Shown here in pieces: positions 12,058 to 23,520 of a stretch of 64,000 bases of DNA. Source of the DNA: Epiperipatus broadwayi. Taxonomy: Eukaryota; Onychophora; Udeonychophora; Euonychophora; Peripatidae. The notes under the pieces were generated by a model, which was given only the letters and a program-made list of their open reading frames with translations, was not told the origin of the DNA and ran no database searches. The stretch's first letter is position 1, and each line of letters begins with the position of its first letter. The stretch is from positions 1,052,001 to 1,116,000 of the forward strand of contig JAQFVV010000182.1 of NCBI GenBank assembly GCA_028023455.1, read 5' to 3'. A program made the position numbers and the translations under genes.

Positions 12058-13187
12058 TTCGGTGAACAAAAGAGATGTGTTACGCAATATCCAAAAAATA
12101 GCCAATGTAATTTGCCTACACTTTGCATTTCATAGTAACAGTCTTATTTCACAATTCATTTAGCACACAGCTTTGATAATGAAGATATTCCTTCAACAGT
12201 ACTTAAACTCAATATAACATTTTATTTATTTATCGTATTTCAGTTATTTATTTGTTTACTTTACACTCATAATTTTATTTGTGTGAAATATATATCGCAT
12301 ATATATTGCTCATTACAAACACAGACACAAAGCGATTATTTATTAATTACAACGATTATTATTGTTATGTATTTAATACTTTATTCTATTTTGCAAAGTT
12401 CAAATATTAATTTTTAGAATATCTTTTTATTTGTAAACTTATATTTGTAATAAATAAAGATTATCAGAATATGATATGGAATAAAAGTTTAATTAAAAAA
12501 ATAAAATGTTTCAAATATGACTGAAACTGTCACTAAGTCTTTTATTAAAAGAGTGGGAGAAGTTGTCAGTACTTAAATTAAACAACAACCAGGAAATATC
12601 AAAGAAGTATGGAAATTAATTTCATAGTGTTAAAACTAAGAATCAAATTTAACAATTTACAACAAAATCTAAATAATTCTTTATGTTGGAATTAAAGGCC
12701 ATTTTTGAAAAAAAAAAAGAAATATTTATATATTGATTTTTAAAAATATAAATTAGTCAACTAAATGAATAAAATATAAAAAGATCTTCTATGTATATAC
12801 CATGTATTGAATAAAATTGAAAATCTATAAGGTGTTGTATTATCAACCTATGATTCTGTTAATTAAAATAACAATTGGCTGTCATCATACCATTGGATGG
12901 CAATATATTAAAGAACTTATTATGAAAAATATAATGATTTGTTTATTGTTTTTGGGGTGTAATGTTTGACTTTTAAATTAAAACTAACCCCTGGTATAAT
13001 AACTTAGTAATTGAAAATTAAATTTATAAAGGGAAATATTTTGTTTACTTAAAATATTCACTTATTTATTTATTATATAATGTTTTTTGATAAGAATTTA
13101 ATTTTATTGAGAAAATTACAGATGATTTTATATCTTTTACATTGGATTATTATTTATTTATTTTTATATAAAAAAGCAAATAGTATT
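12058..13187. other. AT-rich spacer, nothing recognised
   Basis: No coding or structured feature seen. The open frame beginning at 13080 enters the palindromic repeat that follows and is not a gene. Confidence 0.55.
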
Positions 13188-13699
13188 ATATATAGGGTAT
13201 ATGAGCACAGACCTTCACACCTCCCACCACTCTCCACTCTATCTCATAACACTGATACACCTGAACACATATATGTTAAAAAGATAAATAATCACCAATA
13301 TACGTATTTCATGCTAAACCAGCAATCATCAGTTGGTCCAGATTACCATCTCTACACATATATGCTATAAGTGCTCATATATATATATATAACTACAACC
13401 ATTAAATGTCTATTTTTAAATTATATAATAATAATTCAAACAAATATATTTAACACAGTATTCAAAATTAAATAATATATTCTTTACCAGAAGTACTTTC
13501 AATTGTTTCACTGACAATCTTTATCAACTGTTAATACAAACGTACAAAAAATAAAAACTTGCATTACCCATCATTCAATCTATATATATTAAGATAGCCA
13601 ATCTTTATACTTTAATGGACAGGCAGGTGTATCAGTGTTATGAGATAGAGTGGAGAGTGGTGGGTGGTGTGAAGGTCTGTGCTCATATACCCTATATAT
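13188..13699. mobile_element. Palindromic repeat family, copy 2
   Basis: Terminal arms of 76 bases (13188..13263 and 13624..13699) are inverted copies with apparently one mismatch. The segment 13264..13370 matches the copy at 10381..10500 (shared block AAAAGATAAATAATCACCAA, then the AAACCAGCA block and the CATCAGTTGGT block), and 13582..13615 matches the loop of copy 1. Relative to copy 1, about 190 bases of unrelated AT-rich DNA sit in the centre and part of the right arm is missing. Confidence 0.7.
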
Positions 13700-14690
13700 T
13701 ACATATATAGACACAAGTATATAATAAGCCTATGTTTCAGTTATCAAATAGTATTATGAAAAATAAAGAGGAAAGTATTGTGCAAATTTAGAAATATTCC
13801 AGAATGACAAATGATATTAATATAAAATGATGACAGAATTATAAATGTTTTAAAAGGATAAACCAATATTTTAAAAAATATATAAAATAAAATGAGTAAA
13901 AAAAAATATTCACAAAATTGTAAAAAAAAAAAAGTGTAGGTTTAAGTTGCTCTTTTCCTATGGTAAATTTGATGATAAATTGAAACATTTTATTGAAAAT
14001 TATATAGAATTATAATTAGATAAGCTAGAGAACGGATTTCAAAATCAGTCAGGATTTTTCTCTCTCTCTCTTTCTTTCCAATTACCATAAATTAAAGTTA
14101 TCTTTTAATTATTTAGAAAACTAATATTACTAAGATATGAATGTAAAAGAAATATGTTTTCTATAATTAAAATATATTCAAATTTAAAATAAAGATGTTT
14201 GTGAAAACATTCCAATATAAATTAATTCAGAGTTAATTTGTTCAGTATGATAAACTTGTTTATCAAGGGAAAAAACAAATACCATCAAATGCTTAGGATG
14301 ATGTGATATGATGCCCTTCTATAGAGGAAAAATGTCAATAGGTTTTCTGAATTAACAGTAGTTTTTAGTCTTGAATCTGAGAAGGCAGCAATGCAGACTG
14401 ATTCCAGAGAGAAAGAAGCAAAAATACTGGGTGAGAAGTAGAGCAGTCATTCCCAGTAAGAAAGCAGAAAAGACAAAAAACTGTAACCATCCCTAAAGAG
14501 CAGCTGTTACATCTATTTACCTCTAGTAAAAAAGAAAGACTGCAAGTTATAATACTTTTCCTACAGATTTATATGATAGGATAGATGTACATAACTGATT
14601 AATGGCTGGCTGTTTAAAAATACTTTTTAATACTAAATATATGGCAACAATTTTGACAATATTTGCTACCAGAAAAATATTTATTTACCA

Positions 14691-14735
14691 ATGTGTGGCT
14701 AAGAAAACTGGAAGCACGCTAGTTCAAAACCTGAA
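14691..14735 (+). repeat. tRNA-like SINE relic
   Basis: GTGGCTAAGAAAACTGG (A-box-like) is followed after eight bases by AGTTCAAAACC, a near match to the B box GGTTCRANNCC. No tail or target duplication was found. Confidence 0.3.
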
Positions 14736-15683
14736 ACTATGTATTTTTAGCTAGATATGAATGCTAATCACACTTAAGATATTACTGTATCTGCTTACAA
14801 GAAGAACAACATGTCATAAGAAAAGGAGTCTGCTATAAGACCTATCATGTATTTACCTATAATGAGAGTCATTTCCTTTGTCTACAATCACTGATACCCA
14901 AGAAGATTAATTGAAATATAAAAAGACTGAATTTGTATAGAATATATCCACATAAAAGATAGCATCATAAACTTACGACATTAATAAAACCATAGTAAAA
15001 AAAAAGATATATTATATGGTTAAGATTTTTTTCTTATATATTCAAATATAAGATTTTAGAACTGTTATTAATATGTATTTGAGTATATTTATTCATAATT
15101 ACATTAAAACTTTTATTCATGACTATGTGTTAATTTTAAATATATTTTTTGTATATGTTAATTTGATTCCGTTATTATAACCAGACATCTAAGGACATTT
15201 AAAATATTTGCAAACATATAAGCAAAACAATTTTTATTTTATTTTATGATTATTGAAATAAATTGTTATGTTATCAGATATATGTATTTTTCTGTTTGAA
15301 CTCATTCCAAATGTATACAATTAATCTACCACTAAACCTGGAAAATCACGTAATCCTCTAGAGAACATGCTGGGGAAATAAAATGTGCATTGAGATAATG
15401 ATGATCACAAATATTGATTGATCCAGAAAATATTCTTTTTATAAAGTGATGCCCAAGGCTAACTTAGATTTAACCTAATTTTTTTTTTTAATAATTAGGC
15501 TGAATTTAGCTTTCTGAGTGCTGTTTTTTTTTCGATCATCATCACGACAGTGTTTCTTAAATTTCAGATGGAACATTACATTTTGGTAATACATTACTGT
15601 TATATATATATCTTTTCAGTGTATTGTTAAAATTTGAGCTTTATTTAAAGGGAGGATGTGCTGGAATAATATAGCTAATGAAC

Positions 15684-15688
<5 letters not shown>

Positions 15689-15733
<45 letters not shown>
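15689..15733. repeat. (AT)n microsatellite
   Basis: An uninterrupted alternating AT tract of about 45 bases, the longest in the window. Confidence 0.95.
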
Positions 15734-15736
<3 letters not shown>

Positions 15737-17039
15737 TGATGGAGTATTATCATCTCAAAACCAAACAGGTTTAATTATGTACCATCACTAATATAGTAAT
15801 TTAATATATTTTTCAAATAACTGAATTCATCATCATAATTATTAAAAGCATCTCAGAAATGAATAAGGATATTCTAACTCCAGAAGAAAAATAAAGATTA
15901 TACAAGGATTGCTATCAATTAAAGAATTGAAATTTGTCATAAATTCTATCCAACCTATTTAGACATTATTCACAATAAATATACCAGAAAGTCCAATTTT
16001 AATATTTAATCAGAATGTCAAAATTTAAAAAGCATTCAGATTCAACGTACAACAGCACTTCAAAATAATATGTTTTCATTTGGTGAGAGGCACACTTAAA
16101 ATTATTTTGGTTTCTATGTTAGCAATGATACAGCACTTAATATTAGGATGATGTTTGGTTGCTTTTACAAAATTAAAAATCAAACCTGAATGATTTACTT
16201 CACAAGAATATCATTAATTTTTTATTCTTTGAATTAATATCACAAAAAACCTTTCTGGGACATCTCAAGTTTTACTACAGAATAGTTATAAAACATATTG
16301 TTATTAAGTATAAATGTTTCATTCAATTTACTATAAAACAAAATGATTTCTATTTACCCTGAAAATTGCTTTAGATCTCATCAAAAGTGTTGCATCTATC
16401 AACTTTACAAATGAAATATGACTCATTTCTGTGTATGAAGATAACCCTAAACATTAGAGATAAACTATTCTTGAGATAATTTCTGAGAGTATAAAATTGC
16501 TTCTTATATTGTCAATAAACCAATAGGACTGATCTATTATACATATATATTGATCTAATGAATTGCCTTTTTTATCTTTGCTATGGATAAATAAATAGTA
16601 CAGCAAGTATAACAAAAATTGTAAGAAGCATATCTAATGGCATATATTTATTGCAGCTTTCAGATTGATATATATATTGTAAATATCGATAAGTCTATCT
16701 ATATTTTAAAAATTATCATTTGTTTTATAAAAAAAAAAAACCTCTTTGAGTTGATGTTTATACATGAAGTATTATTGTTTATGGTTATTAAGTATAGTTA
16801 TTGTTTGAAGTTATTATTTTATTTATATGTTGATGGTACATCGTTATGAATATTTAATTATTATAAATAAATAAAGACATATAAATTGTTGATTATATAA
16901 AAAAATTATTTTATTTGCAGTGATTATTTAAAAAAATGCAATATTATTATTTATGTATATTTTTAAAGCTGTCAAATAAATTTTCAATTTAATATTTTTT
17001 ATATATATATGCTTGATATTTTATTTTTATTTTAATGTT

Positions 17040-17850
17040 AATTGTTTAAAAGAAAACAGGCGTAACGAGGGTTTTAAAAACAGCATTTGCTAGCACGTGG
17101 AACAACAGCAACAACAATAAAAAGAAGCCATTATTATTATTATTAAGATGGTAATAAAACCAACTGAAGGATAAAATTTTGTTGTACTTTGTGTCTTTGA
17201 AATTATCATTCTTCAGAATATTGGAATAAGATAGATTTCTATGGTAAATACATAAATCATGACAGGCTAATAGGGGTATATCGCAGCCAAGAGGCTGCAC
17301 CATTTTCTTTCATTTATTCCAAGGCAGTTTAAAAAGAAAAAACTAAGAAAATTTCAATACATATATTTCATCGCGTCTGAAGCCGAAATTTGACATAGCT
17401 ATCTGGAATCTATAATGGTCAATCTAATAATAATCTGGAGGTAACTAGAATTAATATATTGGATTTAACATTTCAATTTATTTATTTATTTTTCAAGGAA
17501 AGAAATTTTAGAAGGATAAAAATATACATATATCCAAGAATTGACAATTTTCTCTAACGTGATAGTTTCCTCACCTTAATTAGAATGCATTCTAATATTA
17601 AACGGATAAAGAAATAAAACAAGGAATAAGTTGACTTTTGAAGGAAAACTAAACAAGTGAATTTTGAAAGGTAGTAAAGAATTTTATATGTATAAATATA
17701 TTTTTGAGATCGATATTTTTGTTTACTTTTATTTTTCATTATAAAAATATAACGTTTTATAAATATTCAATTCAAGCGTCTTGTTTTCTAACAGCAATAA
17801 ACGTTTAACAGGTGTCAAAATTAACACTTAAGTAATTTAAAATCTTAAAG
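17040..17850. other. Mildly CpG-enriched patch, no gene assigned
   Basis: This patch has more CpG than its flanks (for example catcgcgtctgaagccg near 17370) and an E-box CACGTG near 17095. The open frames inside (17046..17303 and 17554..17739, minus) are rich in L, N, K and Y and show no domain. It could be a second promoter-like patch or an old insertion. Confidence 0.3.
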
Positions 17851-18649
17851 TATGGCTTATAAGTTTGGGTTGCATATGAGTTGTTATGTATATTTTAATA
17901 AGTAAATTTATATTCGCAAATTTTATTATTATAAAATTTTTTTTTTATTATTAATTTATTTATTTTCATTTTTTTTTTAACTTCATATAATAATTCTTAT
18001 GCAGACCAAAATAATAATTTATATATATTTGCTTTATATAATATTTTTTTTTATTATTTTAAATATCTGAAAAATATAAATATGGATTTGTATTTATATT
18101 AATACCTACTTGTTAAGCACAGATATGTCTTTATATATATATTTAATATATATACTTATTGCAAGTATATATGTATATTTATTATTTGGGTTTGTATTTA
18201 AAACATTGATATTACCTAAAATTAAACCATAATATAAAATAAAGGATGTACTATTTGTTTTATAAGTAATGCCTTTGTAATTTATTTGAAAGAGTATTAA
18301 TATTTTATTCTTATTTTTCTTTTAATGCCAGAGTCATTATGAAATTATTTGAATTCACAATTTAATAGAGGATAACTTCATATTTCACTTATTGTTTAGT
18401 TCTGTAGGTCACTTACACATATTATTATTCATTGGTATGTTTAGATATACATAAATTTACATAATTAGATGTGTATATTGGATTTAATAGAATTCCCTTT
18501 GTTTCTGATATATATATGATTAGTTAGTCACATCAACCTTGAAAATAAATTATAATGATAGATCTCATTGCTCTGTATGATTTTAGATTTATTTCATGTA
18601 TAGCTAGTTGGAAGGGCATATAAACAATTTATTTAAATATAACTGGGAT
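17851..18649. other. AT-rich spacer, nothing recognised
   Basis: Poly-T, ATTT and TATA runs only. Confidence 0.55.
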
Positions 18650-19138
18650 AATTTTGTCTTTCTTCATTTAAATTATACAATTTATTATATTAGGCTTTCT
18701 CAACAATTGGATTCATTTAGATTATATATATTCCATTACGTTTATCATCCAATGTTTGAAGCATTATTTTCTTTTCATATATTGATGTTCCATTACATTT
18801 GAGATATAATATGTTTATATGATATATTGTCCATTACTTTTGGCACTACAAACTGTTGGTCCCAGTTCACTGATGATTGGTATAATGGAGTAAAAGTATG
18901 TTCCATTACATTTGAACGCCACAACGTGGTTCAGCATAATATGTTCGTTTAATTATTCATTACATTTGGTGTATCAAAGTTAGGGGCTTGGTTAACTAAT
19001 GATTATTGTTGCAAAAGTGCATATGTTTATTTTCATTTGAGATCATATAAAGATACATTCCATTATATTTGGCTTTCCCAATGTTTGGGGCCTTCTTTCT
19101 TCAATTTAAATGGAATGCAGCAAGTACGTTCCATTACA
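18650..19138. repeat. Degenerate tandem array (TTCCATTAC minisatellite)
   Basis: The core TTCCATTACATTTG or a variant recurs near 18730, 18787, 18829, 18901, 18957, 19060 and 19130. Spacings alternate between a constant 72 and a variable 28-57, giving a dimeric unit of about 100-130 bases. The 72-base subunits share further sequence, such as the TTGGCTTTCCCAATGTTTGG and TTCACTGATGATT-type blocks. Units are heavily diverged, so this is an old array of four or more dimers. Confidence 0.65.
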
Positions 19139-19899
19139 ATATATATATATATATGAAAGCACCATTTTTATATTATTATGCTCTGTGAGATTTAGTGTAG
19201 TGATGCCATGGAAAATTCATATCTAAAGGTTCCTGCTAATAAAATTTTCAAAGAAAGGAATTATTGTACTTAAACTGCTATTTGAATGTTCTCAAGTAAC
19301 TAAATATATATATATATTGAACCGGATGCTAGATCTGATTCAATGGTTTCATTACCAAAAATAAAACCCTTTTGTTTTCATTAAATTTCTAATGTTAAAA
19401 AAAGTTTAAAATTATTTAATACCCTTTTATAAGAGTACGTGTATTAAAACACATACTCATTTTTGTTTAAAATATTTTTTTTTTAAATTGATTTCTAAAA
19501 TAGTTTTTTTTTTACCGCTTGTTTTTGCTTTTTTTTTATCAAATTAATTAAAAGCAAGTAAACTTTTTAATTATATTTCTGTTTCTTTTATTATAATTTA
19601 AATCCATTTTTAGTTTGATTTTAAAAGCAGAAATTTAATTTTGTGTTGTTGTAATCCCTGGTTAGAATTCTTAATTAGTTTGAGCAGGAGATAAAAATTT
19701 GCCCTGGCCTCGGGCATAGAATTGAACAACAAGGAAGTTTATGTGGGAGTTTGGAGAGATTATTCTTGGCTTGACTAAGCTAATTCAGTTTCTCCGTGAT
19801 TGATTCAGCATCTTATAATTTCACTATTTGCAGTTATAATAGCTTGCTGAGATTTGTAGTGTTGTCAGTTTGGACTTTGAATTTTTTTTTAAAAATTTG
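19139..19899. other. Spacer, nothing firm
   Basis: A short TA run, a small hairpin at 19433..19458 (GAGTACGTGT with ACACATACTC) and a less AT-rich patch at 19650..19870. That patch may be the far C-terminal end of the LINE relic that follows, but I could not read it as protein. Confidence 0.4.
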
Positions 19900-21960
19900 C
19901 TTTCCAAGGATGTCAAAATCCATTTCTATACATATGATAACCTATAATATGCCTTGCTAATTGAACTAAGGATGGACCTTTGATTCCACGCTCTTTTGTC
20001 ATGCCATGAAAGTCTAAAGTAAACAAGATCCCAAAATATACCTCTATGCCTGCCATCATCATGAAGAGAAGACACCTGAAAGATGAACTTAAAATAAAAG
20101 TATACACTTTTTTGAAAAACGACATGAACTTTGCTTTACCATAAGTTAAATACATTTCTTTATTCTTCCAGGGTATATTCTTTAGTTAAATCTCCACTCA
20201 ATCTAAAAATAAATCTGAAGTCTTAATAATTATTTAATCTCCTATTTATTACCTTTATTTGCTTGTCATTGTATTTTCTAATGTGTCTTGGAATTTTAGT
20301 TTTAAGATTCCAAGTTTATTTTCTGTTTTGCACATTGGAGAGTGTATTGTGAGATTATGTTTTATATGCTTAATATGTCTTCCTTTATTTTACTAACTAT
20401 TGCTAAATGCTTTAGCAGTTTTTCATAATTTTAATTTGCTCACTTATCCATATTTTATTGTTCAATAATTAATTTAAATTACTAGGTTTGCGCTGTTTGC
20501 AAACCGCAAATCTTTTGGCTGGCAGTTTATCGTGTTTGTTGTTCCATTTTTTTTTTTTTTTTTTGGTAGAGATTTCATTTTCTATAGTTCAGATTACGTA
20601 GTCCATAATCTTCCCTTTTTTTGTGTAAGACTAACCTTGGCTGGTTTAAATGTACCTGACCATGAGCATTTTTCAGAATTATGACATTCTTAGTTTCGAC
20701 GTTTCTTTTCCAGGCTAAAAAAAGTTTATCTGCACTGTCCCGTTGATTCTCCACATGCATTCATCTTTCTAAATCTCTATAAAATGAATGGAATTGGTTT
20801 GAGTGAACCGCTAGCTGGAAGATACTCTTAATTCCCATTTAAATTCTAGGTGATAGAATGTTTCTTTCTGCTAAGGCATTTAATGTTTTCATATTTTCAT
20901 CTCTTATACACTCTCTGATAATTTAACTTATGAAAATCTAGGTCAAACTTTAGTATTTTGTTTACTAGATTTATTTTATCTTTTACAAGTTGCTTTAAAT
21001 TTATTTGTCAGCATGTGTACTGGGAATTTTGTTTGTAAATTTATTTGTAATTCTAATTATTATACTTTCTTGAAATGCTGGGGCAGACATAACTGGTTTT
21101 TAAATTACCTTACCTATCTTCTGTTGGGACTTTTTATTTATTATTCTCAGCTTAGTTTTGGCCAGTAATTTGGTTGGTGATTTACCTGTACTATATGTAT
21201 GTTTTCCTTAAATGAGGGATTTAATATTTTATTAATTTTAAATCATTTACATCGGAATATTTTTTAATTTTTACTATTTCATTAAATTGGAGACTTAAAT
21301 TATCTCCCATTTTATAATTTATACTCCGACATATTCATTTAATTTTTTTGTTTTTGCATTGTAATTAACCTTGGCAATCTTTAATGTAATTTTTCCATGC
21401 AGAAGTCCTATGGCAATATGACATCATTGGTCAATAAGCTAGTGAGCGCTCATCCACACTGGTCCATTGATTTATGCAAGAAACTTTCCATTGCTTTTTT
21501 TTTTGAATTTTTGAATAAGCAAACCAGAATTGCTGTGGGTGAATTGCCAGCTGAAAGAAATTCATTTCCTCCTTTTCTAATTTACTATTAGAAAATTAAA
21601 CCACCTGCCAGAGCATTGACATGTTATTCTTTCTAGTACATGCCTGGTATAACCATATTTATTGTGTGCAAATCTTTACTTTATAATTTTATATTTCTCT
21701 TAATAAAACTTTAAAATTGTTTAAACTTAATTTGGCTGACATTTGTCTTAGTGCTTTTATTTTCTCAATTGTCTGAACAATATCCACAAGCTCTTGATTT
21801 CTCCCTGAGTCTAGTCAGCGTAAACCATTATCGTCATCCACTTTTGTTCATGGTAAACAAATTTTCCAGATACACCCTAATCTGGTCATGCCTTCTGTGA
21901 TTAAAAGGGGATTGAGTGTCCTATACAATATACTATAATAATATAAATATATTTTATTTA
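19900..21960 (-). pseudogene. Decayed LINE reverse transcriptase relic
   Basis: Minus-strand translation from about 21950 gives LYRTLNPLL, the block that precedes the active site in LINE reverse transcriptases (compare INPLLLSIE in the intact element of this window). Then come remains of the YADD box (VYAD followed by a stop, near 21820) and ELVDIVQTIEKIKAL with SAKLS, the helix and NxxKS-like block after it. Further down, 20760..20575 gives KREDYGLRNLNY, like the GGLGLRNL block. Stops and frame changes are frequent. The boundaries are estimates and the lowest part (19900..20160) is the least certain. Confidence 0.5.
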
Positions 21961-23159
21961 TGTATAAATTTATTTTTTTATTCAAATAATTTTTAATAAG
22001 AATGTGTACTGCAGATTATTAAATATTTTCTGTCCATTTTCAGTCTTTTTAAGTTATGAGTCTTACTTATTACCGTTATTCATTGAAAACCTCACCATAT
22101 TGCAATGATGTTGCCTACTATGGTGGATCTAATTTTTTTTTTCCTGAATAAATAATTATGGTACTGGAATTTGTCCTGCATAGAAAATCCTAATAGCACT
22201 TAGAAATTTGCTGGGCCATTCTTTTATATAATTTTTTTTGTTTTAAATCACTAACCTAAAATTTTTTGTTGATAGATCATTACATTGTTCTCGCTTAAAG
22301 CAAATTTTATCAAAATCCTCAAAATATCTGTCTGTCCAAGTTGAGTGAACTTTGAGATCTTTTTTAGTCTCAAAAAGTTTCAATTTTTTTTCCTGATAGC
22401 TGATATATATCTAAAACAGATAACCACCTAATAATATTAATAAATAATTATATAACTGGTTAGCCATAGTATAAAGCTTGCAAGTTAAGCTGGGTCAATT
22501 CTATAATACTATCTTACATCCTTATAAAGAGGCATATACTTAAAGAAATATGATACCTCATTTTTACTTAAAGCAGTTTTTTAATCAAGAAATTGATGTC
22601 TTATTTGTATATATATTGTGCCCTTTTTATTGGTACACTCCATCATAAAACAAATTGGGAATAAATTTTAAGATGTATAATTTTAAATTTTATAAATTCA
22701 GTAATATTTATTTATTAAACTATAAAAAAAAAACCTTGGGTAAAATATTTATTTTCAAAGATATATAAAAGATAAAATAATGAACTATGAATTAATTGTT
22801 TGATAACATTTATTAATTGCAGGGAAGTTCTAATCTAATTTTATAAATAAAAGTATGTTATAGAGATAGATAATCATGTCTGTGTGCTTTTGAAAGCAAT
22901 GACTATTTCTGGTGAAATTTTAATTTAATTTCCAAAATAAATAATTAATTATTATGTTATGAAATTATGGAATTAAAAGTTCATAATCTCGGATCTAGTC
23001 TGTAGAAAAATAAAATCAAAATGACCTAAATTGATTTAATGTAAATGATATTTTTGTTAAGTTCATGAAAGGTTTTTTTTGTTACTAGCAAATATTTGAA
23101 AGGGATAATATTTGTTTTAAAAATAGTTAAACTACATGTAACTAGAAAGTAAAAGAATT
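21961..23159. other. AT-rich spacer, nothing recognised
   Basis: It may include the N-terminal part of the minus-strand LINE relic, but no motif could be read. Confidence 0.45.
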
Positions 23160-23520
23160 AACCAATGGGAAAGCACAATTTGGAATAAATTAGCAGTATG
23201 CAGATGATGTTTTAAGAAGAAAAAAATCAGAGGGAAAATTGATAATAATAAAAAAGATTATAGATCGGGAGGTTTGTCTCCAAAAGTTTGCTTAAATTTT
23301 TAAAATCTTATTTTAAAAAAACAAGTAATTGATTATGATCTACTTAAGAATTTAAAACTGTATAATACAAGGTTTCTTTTTAACATGAAGGAGTAAAACA
23401 AAGAAATCTCTGCTGGCTAACTCAACAATTTAATAATTTTACCAAAATCTCTTAGAATCAATATATTGGGGGAAAAATATCGGAAGAATAATAAAGGAAA
23501 AAGTTGTACATTTATGCCAA
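23160..23520 (+). pseudogene. Possible reverse transcriptase fragment (YADD)
   Basis: One frame reads TNGKAQFGIN, a stop, then QYADDVLRRKKSEGKLIIIK. This fits motif C of a LINE reverse transcriptase followed by the usual amphipathic helix. The active-site codons start at 23197. A later ILGGKISEE at about 23459 may be the LGxxI block in another frame. It is too decayed to assign a clade and may extend beyond this span. Confidence 0.4.

Larger units (their letters stand above)
13700..17039. other. AT-rich spacer with SINE relic and AT microsatellite
   Basis: Apart from the tRNA-like relic at 14691..14735 and the (AT)n tract at 15689..15733, no gene or boundary was found. The patch 14280..14560 is less AT-rich but unreadable as protein in any frame. 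Confidence 0.55.

Noticed and set aside
17046-17303. 85-codon minus-strand frame in a CpG-containing patch
   Set aside because: Low-complexity N and L runs, no domain, no splice signals.
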